A stretch of DNA of 18,259 nucleotides, taken from Bdellovibrionales bacterium (GTDB lineage Bacteria; Bdellovibrionota; Bdellovibrionia; Bdellovibrionales; UBA1609). Both the position numbers and the translations under genes were made by a program. The stretch is taken from assembly GCA_028279085.1 (NCBI GenBank), contig JANQSX010000141.1:1-18259 (forward strand), in the 5' to 3' direction. Shown here piece after piece: positions 6,308 through 14,225 of the stretch (positions are counted from its first letter, which is position 1; every line of letters starts with the position of its first letter). A model generated the notes under the pieces. It searched no databases and was not told the origin of the DNA. It was given only the letters and a program-made list of their open reading frames with translations.

Positions 6308-7369
6308 ATGAAAAAGATATATAATATAAATGCCTTATTCTTCCTGTTTTTTCTTACGGGCTGTTCTTCTATAGAGTACTTATGGCATGTATCTGTTGAA
6401 CAAGTTGATTTGTTAAACGATCGCGTGTCCATTGAAGAAGCTTTTGAAGAATATGATTTTAGTGCAGATGAAAAGAAAAAGCTGGAAATGGTTTCAGAAA
6501 TAAAAACATTTGCTCTTGAAAAACTGAAAATGAATATAGATAAGGATATATATTCAACTTATGTACATCTGTATCGTCCTTATGTTAGCTATCTTTTAAG
6601 GGTTTCACCGGCTTATGAGTTAAAAGCTTATATATGGGATTTTCCTATTGTGGGTTCTATGCCATACAAAGGTTATTTTGATAAAGAAATGGCTAAAGAA
6701 GCGGCTGAGTCTTTTCCAAAAGAAGAGTATGATATTTATATTAGAGGGGTGACAGCCTATAGCACTTTAGGTTGGTTTGAAGATCCTATATATTCCAGTA
6801 TGTTATCTTATAGTGAAAGTGATTTTGCAGTAACAATATTTCATGAATTAGCTCATACTGTTTTGTTTTTTGAAGATCATGTCGATTTCAATGAAAGATT
6901 TGCTGAGTTTGTAGGCAGGAAAGCGGCCATTGCTTTTTATTTGGAAAAGAAGGATGGTTCTGAAATAGTTACAACTATGCAGAAAGAGTGGGAGGATGAA
7001 TTGCTATTTTCCGCTTTCATGGTGAGAGAGTATAATGCTTTGAGTAACTGGTATAAAACTAATAGAGGGAAAATTAGTAGGGAAATGAAGCAAAAAAGAC
7101 TAGCAGAAATTCAGAATCGTTTTTTAGAGGAAGTTCAACCAAAACTTCAAACGACTAATTATAATCATTTTGCGAAAATAAAATTAAATAATGCTCGACT
7201 GCTTTCTTATCGTTCTTATAATTACTCTATGGATGAGTTTGAAAAACTGTTTTCTTCGCCTATAGTGAATAAAGATATAAAGTTGTTTATCGATTATTGT
7301 GCTCAATTTGAAAAAGAAGAGGATCCGGAAAAAGCAGTGAGTCTCGCCATCCAAAATTTAAATTATTAA
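6308..7369 (+). CDS. Lipoprotein zinc peptidase (predicted aminopeptidase, COG4324-like)
   Basis: This 353-residue protein has a lipoprotein signal (lipobox LTG-C, C19). It carries a zinc-metallopeptidase motif HELAH at residues 179-183, followed by 'FNERFAEFVG' with candidate third-ligand and catalytic glutamates at 196 and 200. The surrounding patterns 'VSYLLRVSPAYELKAYIWDF', 'PIVGSMPYKGYFDKEMAKE' and 'RGVTAYSTLGWFEDPI' are those of the predicted aminopeptidase family (DUF2265/Aminopep type), in which a helical protein is anchored to a membrane facing the periplasm. The exact substrate is not known for the family. The start has an AAAGG ribosome site eight bases upstream and lies 16 bases after the epmA-like gene, so the two may be co-transcribed, although no functional link is evident. 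Confidence 0.82.
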   Translation: MKKIYNINALFFLFFLTGCSSIEYLWHVSVEQVDLLNDRVSIEEAFEEYDFSADEKKKLEMVSEIKTFALEKLKMNIDKDIYSTYVHLYRPYVSYLLRVSPAYELKAYIWDFPIVGSMPYKGYFDKEMAKEAAESFPKEEYDIYIRGVTAYSTLGWFEDPIYSSMLSYSESDFAVTIFHELAHTVLFFEDHVDFNERFAEFVGRKAAIAFYLEKKDGSEIVTTMQKEWEDELLFSAFMVREYNALSNWYKTNRGKISREMKQKRLAEIQNRFLEEVQPKLQTTNYNHFAKIKLNNARLLSYRSYNYSMDEFEKLFSSPIVNKDIKLFIDYCAQFEKEEDPEKAVSLAIQNLNY

Positions 7370-7450
7370 TATAGTTTTGTCTTGAATAGACCGGTTTCCT
7401 TGATTGGGTGGGATTCTATTTTCTTGGAAAAGTGTATAGGAATGGACTTG

Positions 7451-7467
7451 ACTCTCTTAGAGAGAGT
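7451..7467. other. Small perfect hairpin upstream of tmk
   Basis: ACTCTCT and AGAGAGT form a 7-bp stem with loop TAG, 35 bases before the tmk ATG. There is no T tract, so it is not an obvious terminator. It may lie in the tmk leader and affect expression, but nothing shows this. Confidence 0.35.
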
Positions 7468-7502
7468 GCAGTTTAATTGGGTTTAAGAAAACAGGAGTAA
7501 AA

Positions 7503-8132
7503 ATGCCGTTTATTGTTTTTGAAGGCTTAGATCATTCAGGTAAAAGTACTTTAATTGAATCCCTTTCTAAAGAATTAAAAAAAGAAGAGGTGGAGTTTAT
7601 CAGTACCCGTGAACCAGGGGGTACTGTTTTGGGAGAGAAGATAAGAGAGGTGGTGTTAAACCCCTATGGTGAGGCTATTTCATCGGAAACGGAAATTTTA
7701 CTTATTTCCGCCAGTCGCCGTGATCATATTGAAAAAGTTATTATACCTTCTATAGAAATGGGGAAATGGGTGATATGTGATCGGTTCTGGCCTAGCACTT
7801 CCGCTTTTCAAGGTGCCGGACGTGGTCTTTCCCCGGAAAAAGTGAAATGGCTGAATCAGTTTACTGTTCCGGAAGATATCAAACCAGATTTGTGGATTTT
7901 ATTGGATATGCCTGTTGCGGAAAAAGAAAAAAGAAGTCATATCAAAGGGCACTCTTCCGATCGTTTTGAAATGCAAGACAGACAATTTCATCAGAGAGTT
8001 AGAGAATATTACTTGTCTTTGGCTAAAGAAAATGCGGCTTCTTGGCATGTATTAAATGCCTTGTTGTCTCCTGAAGAACTCACGGCTCAAGTTATAGAGG
8101 AGTTTAAAAAACGAAAATGGCTCAACTCTTAA
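7503..8132 (+). CDS. tmk: Thymidylate kinase
   Basis: This 209-residue protein phosphorylates dTMP to dTDP in the dTTP pathway. The P-loop is 'FEGLDHSGKST' (residues 6-16), 'REPGGT' follows at 36-41, the DRF/DRY-type nucleotide motif is 'CDRFWPSTSAFQGAGRG' (D93, R94), and 'SSDRFEMQDRQFHQRVREYY' is the lid and following helix. The length agrees with the family. A Shine-Dalgarno AGGAG lies at 7493-7497, five bases from the ATG. The 3' end overlaps holB by 16 bases, and holB overlaps tatD, so the three genes form one tight operon, an arrangement common in bacteria for tmk and holB. Confidence 0.95.
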   Translation: MPFIVFEGLDHSGKSTLIESLSKELKKEEVEFISTREPGGTVLGEKIREVVLNPYGEAISSETEILLISASRRDHIEKVIIPSIEMGKWVICDRFWPSTSAFQGAGRGLSPEKVKWLNQFTVPEDIKPDLWILLDMPVAEKEKRSHIKGHSSDRFEMQDRQFHQRVREYYLSLAKENAASWHVLNALLSPEELTAQVIEEFKKRKWLNS

Positions 8133-9193
8133 ACAATATTTATGGCCATAAAACTCAATTGGAAAAACTATTATCTGCTGTAGAAGATAAACATTTGCCT
8201 CATGCTCTTCTATTTACAGGGCCTTCAGGTATTGGTCGTAGAAAAGTAGCTGAAGCTCTGGCGCAAAGTCTTCTTTGTGAAAAAGAACATCCAGCTTGTG
8301 GAAAGTGTTCTTCTTGTATTTCTGTGGAACAAAAAAAGAGTTTGCATGTATTATACATTCAGCCGGATGGGCTATATATAAAAGTGGATTCCATTAGAAG
8401 AATTAATCAGTTTCTTTCTCTGCAAAGTTTTGCCCCTGCACGCTTGATTATTATTGATTCCGCTCATCAGATGAATCTTCAGGCTGCTAATAGTTTGTTA
8501 AAAATTCTTGAAGAGCCTCCTTCTCATGTTTACTTTATTCTGATCTCTTCTCATTTATCGGCTCTTCCGGTAACGATTCGTTCCCGTGTACAAACACTAA
8601 GATTTTTTCCTCTAAAACCGGCGGATATGTATAAAACTATACAATCCGCGGATTTAAAAAATGGAAAAGAAAACATAAGTGTAAAACCTGGTATGCAAAA
8701 AAAAATACAAGCACCGTCTTTTGATTTAAAAGAAAAATGGATGATAAAAGCCTCTCAAGGCAGTATGGACGAACTGGAAAAATGGCAGGAGAATAAAAGT
8801 GTAAGGGAGCAGGCTTTTCAATTACTTGCAATGGCTGTATCAGGAGAAGAGTTAAGTCCTTTTGTAGATATAGCTGATTTAGTTAAAAAACGGGAACAAG
8901 CTCTATTTGTTTGTCTTTGCTGGCAGCAAATATTAAGGGATGCTTGTATTAAAAAACTCCATGGAACTAATATTATTCATCAGGATCAAAAAAACATTTT
9001 AAATATTTTACAAAAAATCCCTTTTGCTGTTTTAGAGATAATTTTTCAAAAAACAGTTCAATTAGAAAAAGATCTGAAGGGACACGCTGACTCTCCTTTG
9101 GCTTTTGATAATTTATTTATGCAGATTAAAGATTTGTTGTTTAAGGTGAATTCAAAGGAGCGAAAATGTGGACAGACGTACATACTCATCTGA
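8117..9193 (+). CDS. holB: DNA polymerase III delta-prime subunit
   Basis: This 358-residue AAA+ protein belongs to the clamp loader that places the beta clamp on DNA. It opens with 'NNIYGHKTQLEKLLSAVEDK' and 'HALLFTGPSGIGRRKVAEAL'. The Walker A lysine is replaced by arginine (GxxGIGRR), as expected for delta-prime, which does not hydrolyse ATP. Four cysteines (C54, C61, C64, C67) form the zinc module, followed by 'ARLIIIDSAHQMNLQAANSL' and 'LKILEEPPSHVYFILIS'. The SRC motif reads SRV (residues 156-158), one residue from canonical while keeping S and R. The C-terminal third is poorly conserved, as usual. It overlaps tmk by 16 bases and tatD by 28 bases. Confidence 0.9.
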   Translation: MAQLLNNIYGHKTQLEKLLSAVEDKHLPHALLFTGPSGIGRRKVAEALAQSLLCEKEHPACGKCSSCISVEQKKSLHVLYIQPDGLYIKVDSIRRINQFLSLQSFAPARLIIIDSAHQMNLQAANSLLKILEEPPSHVYFILISSHLSALPVTIRSRVQTLRFFPLKPADMYKTIQSADLKNGKENISVKPGMQKKIQAPSFDLKEKWMIKASQGSMDELEKWQENKSVREQAFQLLAMAVSGEELSPFVDIADLVKKREQALFVCLCWQQILRDACIKKLHGTNIIHQDQKNILNILQKIPFAVLEIIFQKTVQLEKDLKGHADSPLAFDNLFMQIKDLLFKVNSKERKCGQTYILI

Positions 9194-9942
9194 ACATGCT
9201 GGATATTCCGGCGGAATTGGCCGTGGAGGAAGCTCAGCAAGCCGGTGTTACACAAATAATTACCATTGGTACGGAACCGGATGACTGGCCGTTGGTAATG
9301 GGTTTTTCTAAAAAGTTCGCGCAAGTAAAAGGGGCTTTGGGCTTACACCCTCATTCTGCAAAACTTTATAGTGATGAAATAGAAAAACAACTAAAAAAAG
9401 TTCTGGATGAGAAAAATATTATTGCCTGTGGAGAAATTGGTTTGGACTATCATTATGAGTATTCAGAGAGAGAAAAACAAAAAGAAGCCTTTTATCGTCA
9501 AATGGTACTGGCTAAAGAAAAAAAATTACCGGTGGAAATTCATACCCGTTCTGCAGAGGAGGATACAGTTGCCATTTTAAAGCAATTTAGTGGTTCTGTA
9601 CGGGGGCTGCTACATTGCTTTTCCGGTACTTGGAATTTGGCGAGGGCGGCTTTGGATTTGGGATTTAATATCTCTTTTAGTGGTATCATCACTTTTAAAA
9701 AGGCAGAGGAGTTAAGAGAGGTATGTCAAAAAGTGCCACTGGATCGTTTGCACTTGGAAACGGATGCTCCTTATTTAGCTCCTGTTCCACACAGAGGGAA
9801 ACAAAATAAACCGGCTTGGGTAGTGCATACAGCCCAAGTGGTAGCTAATCTGCACAAAGTATCCCTTGAGGATTTATCACAAAAAACCCAAAGTAATTAT
9901 AATGATTTGTTTAATATCAGTTCAACAGAGATAATAATTTGA
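9166..9942 (+). CDS. tatD: TatD-family metal-dependent deoxyribonuclease
   Basis: This 258-residue TIM-barrel hydrolase has the full set of TatD metal ligands: 'DVHTHLN' (H6, H8), 'ACGEIGLDYHY' (E90), 'EIHTRSAEEDT' (H126), 'LLHCFSGTW' (H150) and 'LHLETDAPYLAPVPHRGKQN' (D200). The family carries out 3'-5' exonuclease or AP-endonuclease-type DNA processing; a cytoplasmic DNA repair or quality-control role is likely. The start is supported by AAGGAG at 9155-9160, five bases from the ATG, inside the end of holB. It is the last gene of the tmk-holB-tatD operon and is followed by a repeat hairpin. Confidence 0.93.
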   Translation: MWTDVHTHLNMLDIPAELAVEEAQQAGVTQIITIGTEPDDWPLVMGFSKKFAQVKGALGLHPHSAKLYSDEIEKQLKKVLDEKNIIACGEIGLDYHYEYSEREKQKEAFYRQMVLAKEKKLPVEIHTRSAEEDTVAILKQFSGSVRGLLHCFSGTWNLARAALDLGFNISFSGIITFKKAEELREVCQKVPLDRLHLETDAPYLAPVPHRGKQNKPAWVVHTAQVVANLHKVSLEDLSQKTQSNYNDLFNISSTEIII

Positions 9943-9968
9943 ACCAATTTTGAATGGAGAAATATTAC

Positions 9969-10046
9969 CTGTCATTCCGAACTTGATTCGGAATCCAGAA
10001 AATGACTGATACTTCTTCTGGATTCCGGCTTTCGCCGGAATGACAG
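9969..10046. repeat. Composite palindromic repeat downstream of tatD
   Basis: CTGTCATTCCG (9969-9979) pairs with CGGAATGACAG (10036-10046), and inside it CGGAATCCAGAA (9989-10000) pairs with TTCTGGATTCCG (10016-10027). Each half also folds on itself; the right half contains ATTCCGGC-TTTC-GCCGGAAT, the inverted form of the short family core. It may act as a 3'-end stabiliser or terminator for the tmk operon, but no T tract follows. Confidence 0.8.
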
Positions 10047-10143
10047 TTTGAGCTGCTTTTGTCTTAAAGAGAATATACCAATCTATTTTGCTGAGTTTTC
10101 ATTTCTATAAAAAGGTTATGTTTTTACAGGAGTAATTTTTTAA

Positions 10144-10181
10144 TTGATTAAAAGAGAGTTTTTGTTTAACTATTTGTTAAA
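10144..10181 (+). promoter_or_regulatory. Possible gap-pgk promoter region
   Basis: TTGATT at 10144-10149 is a -35 candidate, with a poor -10 TAACTA 17 bases later. TTTAAC (10165-10170) and GTTAAA (10176-10181) form an inverted repeat around the loop TATTT, which could be an operator or simply AT-rich chance. Weak evidence. Confidence 0.25.
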
Positions 10182-10199
10182 TATAAGTGAAAGGTAAAT

Positions 10200-11195
10200 A
10201 TGAAAAAACTAAGAATAGGTATTAATGGGTTTGGTCGCATTGGTCGGTGTTTGTTTCGTTTGGCTCTGGACGATTTAGATATTGTAGCTATAAACAGTCG
10301 CTCCTCTATTGAGATGGCCGCGCATCTTTTAAAATATGATAGTGTACATGGTATTTATGGAAAGGACATTTCAGTTAAAGATAATATACTGCAAGTTGAT
10401 GAAAAACAAATTACCTATTGTTCTTATTCACATCCTTCTGAAATTCCTTGGAATAAATGGGGAGTGGATTGGGTGTTGGAATGTTCTGGTGTATTTAAAA
10501 AAAGAGAAGATTTAAAAGGTCATTTTAAGGGAGGTGCTGAAAAAGTTTTTGTGTCTGCTCCCGCTGAAGGGGAGGATTTTACTTTAGTGTACGGAGTAAA
10601 TGAATCTTCTTATCAAAAAGAAAAGCACAATATTATCAGTAATGCTTCCTGTACCACTAATTGCTTGGCTCCTCTTATAAAAGTTCTGGATGAGCAATTT
10701 AAGATAGAAGAATTAATGTTCACTACTGTTCATTCCTATACTCAGGATCAAAAGTTGCTGGATTCTTCACATAAAAAAGATTTGAGGAGAGCTAGGGCGG
10801 CAGCTCTCTCTATGATTCCCACTAGTACGGGTGCAGCTAATATGCTCACTCGTATTTTTCCTCACCTCAATGGCAAAGTAAAAGGAATGGCCATTCGTGT
10901 GCCTACAGCTAATGTGAGTTTGGTGGATATGGTATTTCGTACACAGAAAAAAACCAATGCTCAGGAAGTTAATGCTTCTTTTTTATCTGCGGAAAAAGAA
11001 AGGTTAAAGGGAGTACTGGCTTGTGAAGAAAAAAAGTTGGTAAGTGTGGATTTCAATGGAAGCCCTTATAGTTGTGTGGTGGATTTACCTTCTACTGAGC
11101 AAGTGGAGGGAGGACTGATAAAAGTGATTGCCTGGTACGATAATGAAATTGGTTTTTCCCAAAGAATGATAGATTTTTTAAGGGATAAAATTTAA
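10200..11195 (+). CDS. gap: Glyceraldehyde-3-phosphate dehydrogenase, type I
   Basis: This 331-residue enzyme oxidises glyceraldehyde-3-phosphate to 1,3-bisphosphoglycerate. The Rossmann motif 'GINGFGRIGR' (residues 7-16) is intact; the catalytic Cys is C151 in 'SNASCTTNCLAP' and the catalytic His is H178 in 'FTTVHSYTQDQ'. 'PTSTGAAN' and 'WYDNEIGFSQRM' complete the family pattern. Two places normally tied to NAD specificity are altered: the Asp of 'NDL' is Ser here ('AINSRSS', S33), and the Leu-Pro of 'LDLPHKD' is Ser-Ser ('LDSSHKKD', S189-S190). Both changes are known to favour NADP use in other GAPDHs, so cofactor choice may be mixed or NADP. A ribosome site AAAGG lies five bases before the ATG. 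pgk starts one base after the stop. Confidence 0.95.
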   Translation: MKKLRIGINGFGRIGRCLFRLALDDLDIVAINSRSSIEMAAHLLKYDSVHGIYGKDISVKDNILQVDEKQITYCSYSHPSEIPWNKWGVDWVLECSGVFKKREDLKGHFKGGAEKVFVSAPAEGEDFTLVYGVNESSYQKEKHNIISNASCTTNCLAPLIKVLDEQFKIEELMFTTVHSYTQDQKLLDSSHKKDLRRARAAALSMIPTSTGAANMLTRIFPHLNGKVKGMAIRVPTANVSLVDMVFRTQKKTNAQEVNASFLSAEKERLKGVLACEEKKLVSVDFNGSPYSCVVDLPSTEQVEGGLIKVIAWYDNEIGFSQRMIDFLRDKI

Positions 11196-11196
11196 T

Positions 11197-12435
11197 ATGC
11201 CTAGGACTCATGTATATTCTATTGATGACTTTGAATTAAAAGACAAAAAAGTGTTCATCCGAACGGATTTTAATGTGCCTGTCAAAAACGGGTTTGTGGA
11301 AGATCATATTCGTCTTCAATCAGCTCTTTCCACTCTTAAATATGCTCTTAAAAATCAAGCCAGAGTCATTATAGGAAGTCATCGGGGTCGTCCTAACAAA
11401 GATAATAAAAAGAAACTGAGTTTAGAGCCTTTTGGTTATTATTTAGGAAAGGAGTTAAACTGTGAAGTGCTTTTTATTGAAGATATAGAATCGGTTATCC
11501 CTTCTGTTTTACTGTCTTCCTTGAATGAGAAAAAAATTGTTCTTTTGGAAAATCTTCGTTTCCATCCAGGAGAGGAAAAGGGGGATCGTCATTGGGCGGA
11601 ACAGCTATCTTCTTATGTGGACATCTATATTAATGAAGCTTTTAGTGTTTCCCATAGACACCACGTGAGTGTAGAGGCTCTTCCTCAAGCAGTAAAAAAT
11701 TGTGGACAGGGTTTTTCTATGAAGAAAGAGCAAGAGATTTTAGATTATATCCGTGATCGTTCTCCCTCTCCTTTCGTGCTATTGGCCGGTGGAGTAAAAG
11801 TCAGTGATAAAATAAAAGCTATTGATTGTCTCATTGATCGTGTGGATTCCGTTCTAATCGGGGGGGTGATGGCCTACACTTTTTTAAAAGCTAAAGGGGT
11901 GTCAACAGGAGAGGCTTTTATTCAAAAAGAAAGTCTTAAAATGGCGGAAAATTTTATAAATCGTTTACAAATTCGCGAAAAGCCACTGTTGTTACCAATA
12001 GATCATGTCGTAGTGCCAATGAATGGAAATAAAAATAAAAAGAAAATTACTAATGATTCTGAAGTGCCGGATGGATTTTGTCCTATGGATATAGGGCCTA
12101 AAACAATAGAACTATTTTCTAAAGAGCTTAATAAAGCCCGCACTGTTTTTTGGAATGGGCCTGTTGGAAAATTTGAGGATCATGAATTTTCTAAAGGTAC
12201 TTTGTCTATGTGTGAAGCTATTACCCAATGTAAAAACACTTTTCGGGTGGTGGGGGGAGGAGATTCCATTGCAGCGGTTTTACAATCCGGTAAACAGGAA
12301 TGTTTTGATTATATATCCACGGGTGGGGGAGCAGCTTTGAAATATCTGGAGCAGGGAAGTCTTCCAGGTATTGATAGTTTGTTGAAAACTCCTCAAGAAG
12401 CCAAACTCCTTAAAGAGAGTTTGTCCTCCTTTTGA
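11197..12435 (+). CDS. pgk: Phosphoglycerate kinase
   Basis: This 412-residue enzyme makes ATP from 1,3-bisphosphoglycerate and is the next step after the upstream gap gene. N-domain substrate contacts are visible in 'IRTDFNVPVKNG' (R22, D24, N26) and 'GSHRGRPN'. The C-domain nucleotide site includes 'LLAGGVKVSDKI', 'FWNGPVGKFE' and 'GGGDSIAAV', and the last helix is 'ISTGGGAALKYLE'. Several usually strict motifs are changed: EAFSVSHRHHVS for DAFGTAHRAHAS, GGVKVSDK for GGAKVSDK, and GGVMAYTF for GGGMANTF. The core catalytic residues remain, so it should be active. The ribosome site AGGGA lies in the end of gap, giving translational coupling. No tpi gene is nearby. Confidence 0.95.
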   Translation: MPRTHVYSIDDFELKDKKVFIRTDFNVPVKNGFVEDHIRLQSALSTLKYALKNQARVIIGSHRGRPNKDNKKKLSLEPFGYYLGKELNCEVLFIEDIESVIPSVLLSSLNEKKIVLLENLRFHPGEEKGDRHWAEQLSSYVDIYINEAFSVSHRHHVSVEALPQAVKNCGQGFSMKKEQEILDYIRDRSPSPFVLLAGGVKVSDKIKAIDCLIDRVDSVLIGGVMAYTFLKAKGVSTGEAFIQKESLKMAENFINRLQIREKPLLLPIDHVVVPMNGNKNKKKITNDSEVPDGFCPMDIGPKTIELFSKELNKARTVFWNGPVGKFEDHEFSKGTLSMCEAITQCKNTFRVVGGGDSIAAVLQSGKQECFDYISTGGGAALKYLEQGSLPGIDSLLKTPQEAKLLKESLSSF

Positions 12436-12482
12436 TAGTGTGTTTGTTATTTCAGACTTGGTCTGGAGTTTAACTGACAATA

Positions 12483-12604
12483 GCTATCTCTTTACTTCAG
12501 GTTGGCTCAAAAGCTCGGACATGCGTTTTGCCACAGAGTGAGCTTTCAGCTACTCTGTTTCAAATCCGAACTCGTTTTGCTTCAACCTGAAGTAAAGAGA
12601 TAGC
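12483..12604. repeat. Large palindromic element A downstream of pgk
   Basis: A perfect 22-bp inverted repeat (12483-12504 and 12583-12604; the left arm starts GCTATCTCTTTACTTCAGG) encloses an inner stem ACAGAGT/ACTCTGT (12533-12539 and 12552-12558) and AGCT-TTC-AGCT at the tip. The inner segment 12505-12539 matches 17374-17408 at 33 of 35 bases, and 12566-12579 matches 17453-17466 at 13 of 14, so it shares a core with element B. The outer arms are unrelated between the two. The rest of the 12436-12721 gap holds only a short CAGAC/GTCTG hairpin at 12453-12465. Confidence 0.88.
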
Positions 12605-12721
12605 CTTTATTAATATAACCTCTATCAACTAAGAAATAGAATTTTTGCTTTAGATTTTTCACGAATTAACCGATTAATATTCTTCTAAGTAAAAAGAGCA
12701 TTTTTTTAAGGAGGTTCTAGT

Positions 12722-13012
12722 ATGAAGAGTTTAATAGTTGTTTTGTTACTTTTTTCTTGTTTTGGAAGTTTGGGAGACCAAGCAATGATAAATCGGGTTA
12801 AGGAAGATGTTGAGCGAGATATGAAACGATTAGCTACAGTAAAACAGGAGTTATCAGAGGACATAATAAACAGTTTGTACACTAAATTAAGTGCAGCTAT
12901 AGAGACCGTACACGAAAGTACGAACCATAATTTAGACAGAATAGTAGAAATGTGCGAACGGGAAAAGAAGCAGTTAGAAGAGCAATTAAAACAATGCAAT
13001 CAGGGTAACTAA
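12722..13012 (+). CDS. Small secreted helical protein of unknown function
   Basis: This 96-residue protein begins with a hydrophobic signal sequence ('MKSLIVVLLLFSCFGSLG') and likely cleavage near residue 18. C13 lies in 'LFSC', a poor lipobox, so it is more likely secreted than a lipoprotein. The mature part is almost all charged helix ('RVKEDVERDMKRLATVKQEL', 'EMCEREKKQLEEQLKQCN'), consistent with a short coiled coil, with two more cysteines (residues 79 and 93 by count). The strong Shine-Dalgarno AAGGAGG at 12708-12714, seven bases from the ATG, shows that it is translated. It is convergent with ychF, and the two stops are separated by only two bases. No known family recognised. Confidence 0.65.
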   Translation: MKSLIVVLLLFSCFGSLGDQAMINRVKEDVERDMKRLATVKQELSEDIINSLYTKLSAAIETVHESTNHNLDRIVEMCEREKKQLEEQLKQCNQGN

Positions 13013-13014
13013 TA

Positions 13015-14103
13015 CTAAATATTAAAACGAAAAAGAATAACATCCCCATCTTGAACAATATACTCTTTTCCTTCTTGCCGATATTTGCCGGATTCTTTCA
13101 AAGCTTTTTCTGATTGAGCTGTTTTCAAGTCTTCAAAAGAATAGACTTCTGCGCAAATAAAACCTCTTTGAAAATCACTATGGATTTTTCCCGCTGCTTC
13201 AGGAGCTTTTGTCCCTTTGGAAATGGTCCAGGCTCTTACTTCTTTTTTTCCAGCCGTAAAAAAGGTAATAAGATTCAATAGATAGTAGGAAGATTTAATC
13301 AATCGGTTTAATCCCGATTCGGTTAAATTTAAAGCAGTGAGAAATTCCTGTTTTTCTTTTTCTGAATCCAATTCCGTTATCTGTGCTTCTAAAGAGGCGG
13401 AGATGGGCAGGACAGCATTCGCCCCATATTTATTTTTTATATTTTCTATAGAAACTGTGTTGTTTACCTTTTGTTCGTCTGTGTTGCAAACATAAAGGCA
13501 GGGCTTGGCTGTCAGTAAATGAAGGTTTTGAAAATATATTTCTTCCTCTTTTTCCGGTGAATATTCTTTGGCTGGTTTTTCCTCGTTAAGTAGTAAGTGA
13601 ATAAGGTTTTCTATTAAAGTGAGTTCTGTTTTTAGCTCTTTATTTTTATTACTTTTGAAAAGTTTTATTAGTTTTTCTTTCTTTTTTTCTAAGGATTCTA
13701 TATCCGCTAGAAGGAGTTCTGTCTCAATGAGTTGAATGTCTCTGAGTGGATCTATATGTCCTTGGGTGTGAGCAATGTCTTTGTTTTCAAAAACCCGCAC
13801 AACATGAATAAGAGCATTTACTTCTCTTATATGGCTTAAGAAGCGATTGCCTAAGCCTTCCCCTTTATGCGCTCCGGGAATAAGGCCGGCAATATCCACA
13901 AATTCCATACTGGTGGGGGTGACTTTTTCCGGTTCAAAGATTCGGGCCAATTTATCCAATCGTGCATCCGGCACATTGACCCGTCCAATATTAGGATCTA
14001 CCGTGCAGAAAGGATAATTTTCTGCGGGGGCTTTTAAAGCCGTCAGACAATTAAATAAAGTGCTTTTCCCCACATTGGGAAGTCCGATAATACCACATTT
14101 CAT
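13015..14103 (-). CDS. ychF: Redox-regulated ribosome-associated ATPase YchF (OLA1 family)
   Basis: This 362-residue protein, close to the E. coli length, is an Obg-related P-loop NTPase. Visible motifs are G1 'GLPNVGKST' (residues 7-15), the DxAG motif 'FVDIAGLIPGAHKGEGLG' (D70), and a G4 site reading NTDE (N207-E210) instead of NKxD. This is the known reason why YchF prefers ATP over GTP. A charged coiled-coil insertion lies at about 130-190, and the C-terminal TGS domain is seen in 'TFFTAGKKEVRAWTISKGTK'. YchF binds ribosomes and is linked to stress and translation control. It is on the same strand as pth, rplY and prs, but a separate gene and a terminator lie between, so it is probably transcribed on its own. 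No strong ribosome site is seen before its ATG. Confidence 0.95.
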   Translation of the reverse strand: MKCGIIGLPNVGKSTLFNCLTALKAPAENYPFCTVDPNIGRVNVPDARLDKLARIFEPEKVTPTSMEFVDIAGLIPGAHKGEGLGNRFLSHIREVNALIHVVRVFENKDIAHTQGHIDPLRDIQLIETELLLADIESLEKKKEKLIKLFKSNKNKELKTELTLIENLIHLLLNEEKPAKEYSPEKEEEIYFQNLHLLTAKPCLYVCNTDEQKVNNTVSIENIKNKYGANAVLPISASLEAQITELDSEKEKQEFLTALNLTESGLNRLIKSSYYLLNLITFFTAGKKEVRAWTISKGTKAPEAAGKIHSDFQRGFICAEVYSFEDLKTAQSEKALKESGKYRQEGKEYIVQDGDVILFRFNI

Positions 14104-14139
14104 TTTTTTATTTAGGACAGATCCTTTGTATATAATTGA

Positions 14140-14201
14140 TGCAATAAAAAAGGGAGACAGATGTAGAGTTTTTGAAAACTCTACTAACCAGACTCCCTTT
14201 T
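14140..14201 (-). terminator. Double hairpin terminator for the 14226-14753 gene
   Basis: Outer arms AAAAGGGAG (14148-14156) and CTCCCTTTT (14193-14201) enclose an inner perfect stem TAGAGTTTT/AAAACTCTA (14164-14183). Read on the minus strand the stem is followed by TTTTTT, which fits a Rho-independent terminator for the minus-strand gene that ends at 14226. Confidence 0.75.
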
Positions 14202-14225
14202 ATTATTTTCTATCTTTAATTTTCT

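Noticed and set aside
6178..6432. Minus-strand open frame across the epmA end and the lipoprotein start
   Set aside because: It overlaps two well-supported plus-strand genes and lacks a ribosome site and any known motif.
9969..10046. Rho-independent terminator after tatD
   Set aside because: It forms a strong hairpin, but no T tract follows and it belongs to the dispersed repeat family, so I list it as a repeat and not as a terminator.
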